DNA from: UBA1181 sp963631545
GTDB lineage: Bacteria; Bacteroidota; Bacteroidia; Bacteroidales; Paludibacteraceae
Reading direction: 5' to 3'
Length of the DNA stretch: 46,919 bases
Assembly (NCBI GenBank): GCA_963631545.1
Contig: CAVGRN010000015.1
Coordinates: 1 to 46,919 of the forward strand
Part shown: one piece after another, positions 32,898 through 40,266 of the stretch
Layout of the letters: every line of letters begins with the position of its first letter
Position numbering within the stretch: the first letter of the stretch is position 1
Translations under genes and position numbers: made by a program
Notes under the pieces: model-generated
What the model saw: the letters and a program-made list of their open reading frames with translations, nothing else
Told to the model about the DNA's origin: nothing
Databases searched by the model: none

Positions 32898-34937
32898 TTA
32901 TTCAAAACTTGTCCGCTTGATGAGGAACCTCACGCCGAGGTAGAACATACGTCCGTGTACGGGTCCCCACACCAAGGTCGGCTCAAAATCTTTTCCGTAT
33001 GGATTTTCGGCTCCTAAGATAGATTTTTTTTGCGTGAAGTTGGTAAGGTTTTCTGCACCGATGTATATCGCCCAGTGTCTGAACCACCGGGTTACTTGTG
33101 CGCTGAGTTGCTCGTAGGCGTGGAATCGTTCGTCCCAAGAGGGCGTGCCGTCTGCCAGTAGGTAGGCTTGTGGCATACGTCCGCCGCCGTTGATTTGCAG
33201 TGTCGCGTCAAACTGCCATAGTTCGAGCGGTGTCTTGTACGAAACGGATGCTAACACTTTGTAGCGGTTGGTCATGGGGCGTTGTTTGAGTTTGCCGTTG
33301 TAGGTGCATTTCACGTCGTTCAGCCTATATGCTCCCGACAGGGTGAAGCCTTTGAAGAGAGGGATGGAGGCTTCCACTTGCACGGTGTGCGAGTAGGAGT
33401 CGCCGTCGAGGTTGGTGATTCGTATCTGGTTTGGGTCGCTGTCGTAGTCTATCACCGATTGTTGGATGAAGGTGGTGTAGTAGTATTCTGCGGATAGTTT
33501 GATTGTTTTTTGTGCGATAGGTATGTTGAAGGTGGACGCAAACCCGAGGTTCCACGCCTCTTCTTGTTTTAATTTGTTGGTGATGAGTGTTCTGCCGCTT
33601 GTCAGCAGATAGTTGTTTTCTGCCAATGCGTGCGTTGTGCGGTAGCCTTTGCCTGCCGATAGGCGGAAGTTGGCGGTGTAGGATGGTGCGTATTTCAGGT
33701 GGAAGCGTGGCGTAACGAAAAATCCGTGCTGCGTGCTGTAGTCGCCGCGCACGCCTGCCATGGCGGTGAATTTCTTCGAGGGTTTGAAGGTGTATTGGGC
33801 GTATGCGCCGGGAACGGTTTCTGTTTCGTCTGTTTCGGTGGAAGGGGTGGCAGATGTTATGTCGGTGTTGAGTTCCTGCCCGATGTTCGTGTGGTTGACG
33901 CTCAGTCCGACGGAGAGGTTGTGGCTCTCGCTGAGGTCGGTTTCGAACATCAGCGACCCGTAGAGGTCTTGCTCGTCTGCTGTGTAGGTTTTATGCCCGA
34001 ACTCGGCGTCCATTTTGTGCATCGCACCCGAGACGATGAAGGCGATGTTCGTGCCTTGCGTTCGGTCTAATATGAAGGCGTTCTTGGCGTATGCCTCGTA
34101 GCGGTCTGCCCCGATGTTGATGTGGTAGGGCGATGTGTTGGCGAGTGGGTGCGAGTCGGTCGTTCCGCCGTTTTTGTCTTCTTTCAGTGCGGCGATGCCC
34201 CCGTGGAAGATGTAGTTGTTCGACTTGTACACCCAGCGGTTTTGCAGGTTGTACTGCACGTTTTTGGGTTTGTCTACGAAACCGTCGTCGTTTTCATCGT
34301 GGTTCATGATGTTGTTTTCGTAGTGTATCAGCAGTTCGGTGCTGAGTTTGGGGTTGATGTGGATGTTGGCGTCGGCGTTGGCTTCGATCTTTGTCTTCGA
34401 GTCGCCGTGCAGGCTGATTTCCGCGCCTTGCTCGTCTTCGGGCTTTTTGTATTCGATGTTGATTTGCCCGGTGATGGATTCGTATCCGTTTTTCACCGAT
34501 GCGCTTCCCTTAGACACTTGTATGCTTTTCATCCAAGCGCCTGGCACGTAGCCGAGAGAGTAGGGCGAGGCGAGTCCGGCGAAGTTCGGAATGTTCTCTG
34601 TGAGCATCTGCACGTATGTTCCGGATAGTCCGAGCAGTTTGATTTGCTTGGCGCCGGTGGTGGCGTCGTTGTAGTTGACGTCGACGGATGGGTTGGTGGT
34701 GAAACTCTCGCCAAGGTTGCAGCACGCTGCCTTGAAGAGTTCGCCGCGTTCGAGGCTGACGGAGTTGGTCGCCACGTCCATTCGGGTGGTGGTGGGCCGT
34801 TGGGCGGTTACCTGCACATCGTCGAGCATCTCGTACATACTGATGGAGTCGCTCTCTTGCGCGTTGTTGTTTTGTGCGTGTGCGGGCAGCAGCGTTATGG
34901 CAGCTATTGCCAGAAGTGAGTTTCTTTTGAGTCTCAT
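32898..34937 (-). CDS. TonB-dependent receptor, probable metal transport
   Basis: 679 residues when started at the ATG giving MRLKRNSLLAIAAITLLPAH; an ATG 13 codons earlier adds a charged leader. Signal peptide at 1-22. The plug domain follows without a carboxypeptidase-like N-extension: DVQVTAQRPTTTRMDVATNS, AACCNLGESFTTNPSVDVNY, KQIKLLGLSGTYVQMLTENI and GSASVKNGYESITGQINIEY. The C-terminal 500 residues are a beta barrel ending in aromatic FLIKRTSFE. The plug motif with a Cys pair, and the HMA partner next door, point to copper or a similar ion. There is no SusD partner, so a polysaccharide substrate is unlikely. Confidence 0.9.
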   Translation of the reverse strand: MRLKRNSLLAIAAITLLPAHAQNNNAQESDSISMYEMLDDVQVTAQRPTTTRMDVATNSVSLERGELFKAACCNLGESFTTNPSVDVNYNDATTGAKQIKLLGLSGTYVQMLTENIPNFAGLASPYSLGYVPGAWMKSIQVSKGSASVKNGYESITGQINIEYKKPEDEQGAEISLHGDSKTKIEANADANIHINPKLSTELLIHYENNIMNHDENDDGFVDKPKNVQYNLQNRWVYKSNNYIFHGGIAALKEDKNGGTTDSHPLANTSPYHINIGADRYEAYAKNAFILDRTQGTNIAFIVSGAMHKMDAEFGHKTYTADEQDLYGSLMFETDLSESHNLSVGLSVNHTNIGQELNTDITSATPSTETDETETVPGAYAQYTFKPSKKFTAMAGVRGDYSTQHGFFVTPRFHLKYAPSYTANFRLSAGKGYRTTHALAENNYLLTSGRTLITNKLKQEEAWNLGFASTFNIPIAQKTIKLSAEYYYTTFIQQSVIDYDSDPNQIRITNLDGDSYSHTVQVEASIPLFKGFTLSGAYRLNDVKCTYNGKLKQRPMTNRYKVLASVSYKTPLELWQFDATLQINGGGRMPQAYLLADGTPSWDERFHAYEQLSAQVTRWFRHWAIYIGAENLTNFTQKKSILGAENPYGKDFEPTLVWGPVHGRMFYLGVRFLIKRTSFE

Positions 34938-35049
34938 TTTTTCTTTTTGTGTCAAATTTTTAGTTTGCAGTTTCATTGTTTATTAGTTATAACACAAAAA
35001 GGATCAAGTGAAAAATTCTTTCGTCCGTCGGTCATTCCCGGAAAGGTGT

Positions 35050-36012
35050 TTAGCCGGCGGCATTTGCGTGCGTTTCTTCTCCGTCTTGCCGTTCCATCTC
35101 TTCACGGCTTGGACTGGCGGACACTAAGTAGACACCGCCGAAGATGAGCAGTATGGCGAGTCCTTTCGCCCAGCTGAACGAGTCCATTCCCCACCAGATA
35201 GCGAGGCAACACGCCACAATGGGCTGGATGTAGTTGTACATACCTGCCACCGTTGGTCGCAGAGCTTTCTGCCCCACCACCACCAGCATGTAGCAGATGA
35301 ATGTCCCGCAAATCACCGTGTAGGCCGTCCCCGCTATTTCGTTGGTGCTGAGTGCCGCCCAATCGGTGTTGCGCAACGTGTTGGCAGAGAACGGCAGCAG
35401 GCAGATGAACGAGTAGGTGAACATCCACTTCATAATGGTGATGAGCGAGTATTTTGCCACGAAATTCTTAAAAAGCACGAGGTAGAGGGCATAGCATAGT
35501 TCTGCCGTCAGCACTAAGAGGTCGCCTACGATGGCGTAGTCTTTTCCTTCGCCGCCGCTCCCGGCATTGTGTCCGCCCAAGATGAGGAGCAGTGCGCCAC
35601 AAGCCCCGGCAGCGATGCCTAACACTTTCTTGCTTGTGATGGGTTCTTTCAGGATGAGGGCTGCCAGCAACATTGCCCACAGTGGCATACTGGTGGTGAT
35701 GATAGAGGCGTCGCCAGGTGTGCTGAGGCTCACGCCAAAGATGAAAAGCCCTTGGTTGAAGACTATGCCCAAGAGAGCTGCCACGAAGAGCCGCCCCATA
35801 TCTTTATGGTCTACATGCTCGGGTTTCTGGAAGAGGGAGGCGATCCAGAAAAGGATCATCGCACCGCCAATGCGGAGGTCTGTCACCGCCAAGGGCGAGA
35901 GTATGCCCCCCAACATGACGAACTTCGAGACGGGAGACATCACCCCCCACATCACATTCGCCGCCAGCATAGAGCCGTGTCCTTTCCAATTGAACTTTTC
36001 CATAGATTTCAT
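35050..36012 (-). CDS. DMT-superfamily transporter (EamA)
   Basis: 320 residues, ten membrane helices in two EamA halves, for example LGIVFNQGLFIFGVSLSTPG near 95 and a second half from VGDLLVLTAELCYALYLVLF. The small conserved VMWGVMSPVSK near the N-terminus is typical. It exports or exchanges small metabolites across the inner membrane; the substrate is not visible. The tail is charged and Glu/Arg-rich. Start could be ATG 36012 or 36003. A minus-strand element TAAATTCG lies near 36020. Confidence 0.9.
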   Translation of the reverse strand: MKSMEKFNWKGHGSMLAANVMWGVMSPVSKFVMLGGILSPLAVTDLRIGGAMILFWIASLFQKPEHVDHKDMGRLFVAALLGIVFNQGLFIFGVSLSTPGDASIITTSMPLWAMLLAALILKEPITSKKVLGIAAGACGALLLILGGHNAGSGGEGKDYAIVGDLLVLTAELCYALYLVLFKNFVAKYSLITIMKWMFTYSFICLLPFSANTLRNTDWAALSTNEIAGTAYTVICGTFICYMLVVVGQKALRPTVAGMYNYIQPIVACCLAIWWGMDSFSWAKGLAILLIFGGVYLVSASPSREEMERQDGEETHANAAG

Positions 36013-36063
36013 TCCTGGCGCGAATTTACAAGTTTTGTGTTTTGTGGCGAAGCGTTTTCCCCT

Positions 36064-36071
36064 TATCTTTG
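36064..36071 (+). promoter_or_regulatory. Promoter of the CotH-family gene (TATCTTTG)
   Basis: A perfect TAnnTTTG about 100 bases before the chosen start at 36173. A lone TGTGGATAA (DnaA-box sequence) lies in the leader at 36099-36107. Confidence 0.5.
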
Positions 36072-36172
36072 CAGTGGTTTATTATGTTGCGTCGTGTCTG
36101 TGGATAATGGATGGGCGCTTGTTCAGTTGAAATTTGGATTTTATGGTTTTTGTGCGTGATTTCTACGTTTTC

Positions 36173-37702
36173 ATGACGAGGTATGTGTTGTTTTTTGCGT
36201 GTTTGTTTTTTCTTCCGATGATGGCGAGGGCGGAGGAGAATGATGCGTTGTTTCCGTTAGGCTTGAAAGATAGCGTCTATATGGGCATCTACGATATGAA
36301 TATTCCTGTCATCGAGATTACCACGGCGGATAGTTTGGAACCCACGTACGAAATTGTGGATTCTCCGTTTTCGGGTACCACGCCAAAGGGGCTGACGAAC
36401 AATAACTATGTGCAGGGTCGTATGGTTATGCGGCTCGCCGATTCCATTTTGTACAACAGCGGCGACACGATAGGAACGATGAAAGTGAAGGTGCGCGGAA
36501 ACACGTCGGCTATGAACTTGCCTCAGAAACCATACAAAATCAAATTGTCGAAGAAGGAGGATTTGGTGCGCTGCATTGACAGCACAGAGGCAGGGAAGGA
36601 CAAGGAATGGTTGCTGTTAGTTGCGAGTTTGAAAACGCTGGTTGGCTTCAAGGTCAGCGAGATGGTTGGTATGGAGTGGACGCCCGATTGCCGAATGGTG
36701 AACGTGGTGATGAATGGCGACTACAAAGGATTCTACTTGCTGACGGAGAGTGTGAAAAGAGCCAAGCACCGTTGCGATATTCCCAAAGAAGGTTTTATCA
36801 TAGAAAATGATGCTTATTGGTGGAATGAGGATGCCTATTTCAGAACCGTGTGCAACGGGCGTACGCAAGATTTGGGCTACACGTTCAAGTATCCCGAAAT
36901 TGACAGTATGGCGGACACTTTCCTACTTAATGTGGAAAGGTATATGAACGAGGTTGAAAACGTGTTGAGCAACCAAAAAGATAGAATCGACGATTATATT
37001 GATGTAACATCTTTTGCAAAATGGGAACTTGTGCATGATTTAATTGGGACAGGCGATCCTTGGGGGTCGAATATGTTTTTGTACAAAGATGGATTAGAAG
37101 AGGGAATGTTGAAAATGGGTCCAGTTTGGGACTTTGACGGCAATTATCTAACCAAAGATAGTTGGGCTTTGATTCATAAAAACACTTGTTTCTATTTTGT
37201 CGACAAATTAAATCTATATGATCCTTTTATTGAGGCATATAAGGCTGAGTATGAAAGTGTCAGGTCTAAAATTTTTGATGTCGTTTCTGTTATGCAAGAA
37301 GTGTATGACGATTTGAGTGATGATTTTAATCGGAGTAACGCATACAATAATAAAAAAAATTGTGTGGACAGGGGGGACTATGAGGAAGAATTAAGTATTG
37401 CGGATGAGTGGTTCTCATCGCGCATTGCGTGGTTAGATAGTGCCATCAATACAATGGAGCCGACGAATGCGCTTTATATTGATATCGCAAGGGTTGACGA
37501 GGGGTCGTTTAGACTTTTCTTGATTGGAGCGGACTATTCGCAACCCACCACTTTGCAAGTTTTGGATGCCTCGGGGCGCACCTTGCGCTACTTCCCCGAT
37601 TTCGTGTGGCAGGAGTTGAATCTGCCGCCGGGCTTCTACATCCTTTATGCGCGTAATGACAATAAATTCGCCACAAAAAAATTGTTGGTGGGTAGAGATT
37701 GA
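36173..37702 (+). CDS. CotH-family protein with a T9SS-like C-terminal domain
   Basis: 509 residues from the ATG giving MTRYVLFFACLFFLPMMARA, a good signal peptide; ATG 36143 is an alternative. The CotH kinase-like region at 60-390 shows TMKVKVRGNTSAMNLPQKPY with KIKLSKK, EWLLLVASLKTLVGFKVSEM, GFYLLTESVKRAKHR and PVWDFDGNY. In spore CotH this fold is an ATP-dependent protein kinase. The last 75 residues (LYIDIARV to KKLLVGRD) form an Ig-like strand set with QVLDASGRTLRYF and LPPGFYILYARNDNKF, the pattern of type A T9SS sorting domains. Together with PorQ in this window this suggests secretion to the cell surface. The DNA at 37000-37450 is richer in A/T than its surroundings. Confidence 0.85.
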   Translation: MTRYVLFFACLFFLPMMARAEENDALFPLGLKDSVYMGIYDMNIPVIEITTADSLEPTYEIVDSPFSGTTPKGLTNNNYVQGRMVMRLADSILYNSGDTIGTMKVKVRGNTSAMNLPQKPYKIKLSKKEDLVRCIDSTEAGKDKEWLLLVASLKTLVGFKVSEMVGMEWTPDCRMVNVVMNGDYKGFYLLTESVKRAKHRCDIPKEGFIIENDAYWWNEDAYFRTVCNGRTQDLGYTFKYPEIDSMADTFLLNVERYMNEVENVLSNQKDRIDDYIDVTSFAKWELVHDLIGTGDPWGSNMFLYKDGLEEGMLKMGPVWDFDGNYLTKDSWALIHKNTCFYFVDKLNLYDPFIEAYKAEYESVRSKIFDVVSVMQEVYDDLSDDFNRSNAYNNKKNCVDRGDYEEELSIADEWFSSRIAWLDSAINTMEPTNALYIDIARVDEGSFRLFLIGADYSQPTTLQVLDASGRTLRYFPDFVWQELNLPPGFYILYARNDNKFATKKLLVGRD

Positions 37703-37922
37703 TGGGTTGCGTTCGTGTTGTTTCCTGTGAGGAAGAGAACCGGAGGGTCCGACACAGTCGGCAATGGTGATGAGAAATGATTTTCCAATACGCTGGATGC
37801 GCTATGCCCGTGTGCGGAATGCTGGGAATGCTCTGTGAGAGAGTCGCTCCCGGGCGATTTACATAATTTGGGGGTTGGTTTGCCGCCACTGTGCGTCTTC
37901 CCCGGCTCTCTTGTCTTTGGGG

Positions 37923-38378
37923 TTAATCCAATAAGTCGACTGTCCAGTTGAGGCTTTGGATTTTTAGGTCGAGCAAGCGCAGTTGCTTGGCGTATTCGTC
38001 TGTCTGTCGGCGCAGTTGCGGGATGTCTAAGGTGCAGACGTATTTTATCTCGTTTCGGCTGTAGCGGTCGGCGTTCTCGCAGCAATGGCGCAGCACGTCT
38101 TGCAGTAGTTTCACACGCATAGACAGCGTGTCCTTTTTGGCTATCATTGCGGTGAGGCACTCACCGTCGGCGGTTGCGCTGAGGTTGGTTTTGTTGATGC
38201 GGAACATCAGTGTTTCTAATTGTTTGAGTGCGGAGTCGAGTGCGGAGAACAACTCTGCGGTGTCTTCCGTGGGCTTGTCACCCTCTTGTATCTTCGAACT
38301 GCTTTTGATTCGTTCTTTCAACTCAGACACTTTCGTCTGTAGTTCCGCGCGCTGGCTGAGTGCTTCTGCTAATTTCAT
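37923..38378 (-). CDS. DIP1984 family protein
   Basis: 151 residues. Mostly coiled-coil helices: start MKLAEALSQRAELQTKVSEL, mid MFRINKTNLSATADGECLTA, late SRNEIKYVCTLDIPQLRRQT and the closing KIQSLNWTVDLLD. This order is that of the DIP1984/septicolysin-type family of unknown function. No membrane segment. It follows the deaminase gene by 28 bases on the same strand, so it is probably in the operon of the oxoamine synthase and deaminase. Confidence 0.88.
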   Translation of the reverse strand: MKLAEALSQRAELQTKVSELKERIKSSSKIQEGDKPTEDTAELFSALDSALKQLETLMFRINKTNLSATADGECLTAMIAKKDTLSMRVKLLQDVLRHCCENADRYSRNEIKYVCTLDIPQLRRQTDEYAKQLRLLDLKIQSLNWTVDLLD

Positions 38379-38406
38379 CTTCCAAATTTTTAGTCTGACA
38401 AAAGAA

Positions 38407-38880
38407 TCAATATTCCGTTTTATCCTCTTTCTCCGTCCATTGTTTGAAGACGGCGATAGCCTCGTTTCTCAGCATTTGTGTGCGGGGCATAGAGCGGTAT
38501 TCGGGTGCTTTTTCTATCTCGTCGTAGATGAACTTGTCGTCGAACCCGATTTCTTTGGCGTCGGTCTTGTCATTGCCGTAGTAATATCGGTCTATGTGCG
38601 CCCAATACATAGCGGAGAGGCACATGGGGCAGGGTTCGCACGAGGCGTAGAGTTCGCAGCCGCTGAGGTCGAAAGTCTTCAGTTTGCGGCATGCTTTGCG
38701 GATGGCTTCCACCTCGGCGTGGGCGGTGGGGTCGTTGTTGAGCGTTACTCGGTTGTGGGCTTTGGCAATCACTTTGCCGTCTTTCACAATCACAGCCCCG
38801 AATGGTCCGCCGCCTTCGCGCACGCTCTTCTCGGAGAGTGCAATGGCTTGGCGCATATTTTTTTCGTTCATATCATCCAT
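38407..38880 (-). CDS. Nucleoside / guanine deaminase (CDA fold)
   Basis: 157 residues. Zinc site motifs: HAEVEAIRKAC with the HAE triad near residue 54 and SCEPCPMCLSAMYWA with the two Cys near 84-87. GGGPFGAVIVKDGKVIA precedes them and EIGFDDKFIYDEI follows, the feature that distinguishes guanine deaminases of the B. subtilis type from tRNA-specific TadA. It converts guanine or a related base to its oxo form in purine salvage. Its ATG overlaps the end of the upstream oxoamine synthase gene by 8 bases. Confidence 0.9.
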   Translation of the reverse strand: MDDMNEKNMRQAIALSEKSVREGGGPFGAVIVKDGKVIAKAHNRVTLNNDPTAHAEVEAIRKACRKLKTFDLSGCELYASCEPCPMCLSAMYWAHIDRYYYGNDKTDAKEIGFDDKFIYDEIEKAPEYRSMPRTQMLRNEAIAVFKQWTEKEDKTEY

Positions 38881-40123
38881 TGTTTTCTATGTCATTGCTG
38901 ACGCGGTATTTGCCGTCGTCGGTGTTTTTTTTGATTTTGGAGAGTGCGTCTATGGTATAGTCCACATCTTCGAGGGTGTGGAGCGGCGTCGGGATGAGGC
39001 GTATCATCACCTTGCCTTCCTCAATGTAGGGATAGAGGATGTTGACGCAGAAAATGCCGAAGTTCTCCCTTAAATCCATCATCATCTGTACGGCCTCTTG
39101 CACACTGCCGATTTTCATATAGACGGGCGTTACAGCGGATGTGGTGCCACCGATGTCGAGTCCGGCCTTGCGCAGTCCGCTTTGCAATGCGTCTTTTATG
39201 CAGTTGAGTTTTTCTAACTGCTCGGGGTGGTTGATGATGTAGTCCAACCGGTTGATGGCGCTGGCGGTGATGGCGGAAGGCAGTGCCTCCGAGAAGGTTT
39301 GCGAGCGCATGTTGTACCGCAGGAAGTTGATGAGTTCCTCGCTGCCGGCTACAAATCCGCCGGTGATGCTCATTGCTTTGCCGAAGGTGCCTACCATCAG
39401 GTCTACCTTGTCCTGCACCCCGAAGTGGTCTGCCACGCCGATTCTGTTCGGACCGATGGTGCAGAATCCGTGGGCGTCTTCCACAATCAGCAGAAAATCA
39501 TATTTCTCTTTGAGTGCTACGATTTTGTCCAGTGGTGCGAACTCGCCCGTTACGCCAATCACACCTTCGGTGATGAACAGCACGCCGCCGTCTTTTTCTT
39601 GCGCCAGTTCGCAGGCGTGCTTCACTTGCTCTTCTATCTCGTCTAAGTCGTTGTGATAGTAGATGAAGCGGCGGTTGGCGTGCAGGCGGATTCCGTCTTG
39701 GATGCTCGAGTGTACGTCGTGGCTGTAGACCACGGTGTCGTGCTTGCAGCAAAGCGAGTCGATGACGGAGATCATCCCCTGGTAGAAGGAGTTCAGCACG
39801 AAGCAGTCTTCCGTGTGGGTGAACTCGGAGAGTTTAGCCTCCAATTCCTCGTGTAGGGTAGTCTGTCCCGTCATAAGGCGCGAACCCATCGGGGTGGAGA
39901 ATCCGTATTGGGCTGCCAACTCGGTTTCTTTCTCCTTGATTTCGGGGTTGTTCGCCAATCCGTAATAGTTGTTGATGCTCCAGTTGAGGATGTCCTTGCC
40001 GCGGAATTTCATTCTCGGCCCTATTTCGCCCTCCAACTTCGGGAACATAAAGTAACCGTGGGCAAGTTTGCTCCATTGGCCTAACACGCCAAGGTTGCCC
40101 AGCACACGTTCTTTGATTTTCAT
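38873..40123 (-). CDS. Alpha-oxoamine synthase (PLP fold type I), possible sphingo- or sulfonolipid first step
   Basis: 416 residues. PLP-binding Lys249 in MVGTFGKAMSITGGF, cofactor-ring Asp-His in VEDAHGF (215-221), SINNYYGLANNP near 49-60 and PMGSRLMTGQTTLHEELEAKL near 78-98. The family joins an amino acid with an acyl-CoA or acyl-ACP and releases CO2: serine palmitoyltransferase, KBL, AONS and cysteate acyltransferase. The extended N-terminus with HGYFMFPKLEGEIGPRMKF differs from the short-chain biotin enzyme. I cannot assign the amino-acid substrate from sequence. Bacteroidetes make sphingolipids and some make sulfonolipids by this step. The downstream deaminase overlaps by 8 bases. Confidence 0.85.
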   Translation of the reverse strand: MKIKERVLGNLGVLGQWSKLAHGYFMFPKLEGEIGPRMKFRGKDILNWSINNYYGLANNPEIKEKETELAAQYGFSTPMGSRLMTGQTTLHEELEAKLSEFTHTEDCFVLNSFYQGMISVIDSLCCKHDTVVYSHDVHSSIQDGIRLHANRRFIYYHNDLDEIEEQVKHACELAQEKDGGVLFITEGVIGVTGEFAPLDKIVALKEKYDFLLIVEDAHGFCTIGPNRIGVADHFGVQDKVDLMVGTFGKAMSITGGFVAGSEELINFLRYNMRSQTFSEALPSAITASAINRLDYIINHPEQLEKLNCIKDALQSGLRKAGLDIGGTTSAVTPVYMKIGSVQEAVQMMMDLRENFGIFCVNILYPYIEEGKVMIRLIPTPLHTLEDVDYTIDALSKIKKNTDDGKYRVSNDIENNG

Positions 40124-40202
40124 TTTCTCTATGCGAACAGACCGTTGTGATTCAAGGTTTTACGCAGACTGACGTCTGGCTTGCCTTTCGTCTGACCTGT
40201 CC

Positions 40203-40217
40203 AAACTTTTAAAGTTT
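40203..40217. promoter_or_regulatory. 15-base palindrome upstream of the oxoamine synthase gene
   Basis: AAACTTTTAAAGTTT is symmetric around its central T. It stands 80 bases before the start at 40123 and could be an operator overlapping the minus-strand promoter, or just A/T-rich promoter sequence. Confidence 0.3.
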
Positions 40218-40228
40218 ATACTGTCAGC

Positions 40229-40265
40229 CTCTGCCAGCCGTGGTTGTCTGGCGGAGGTTTTTCTT
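40229..40265. terminator. Hairpin after the PBP1A gene with a plus-strand T-run
   Basis: CCTCtGCCAG pairs with CTGGCgGAGG around a 10-base loop, with TTTTTC on the plus side. It sits just past the PBP1A stop on the minus strand. No plus gene precedes it, so the direction of use is unclear. Confidence 0.5.
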
Positions 40266-40266
40266 A

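Noticed and set aside
36099..36107. Single exact DnaA box (TGTGGATAA)
   Set aside because: It is isolated in the leader of the CotH gene; one such 9-mer in 47 kb is expected by chance.
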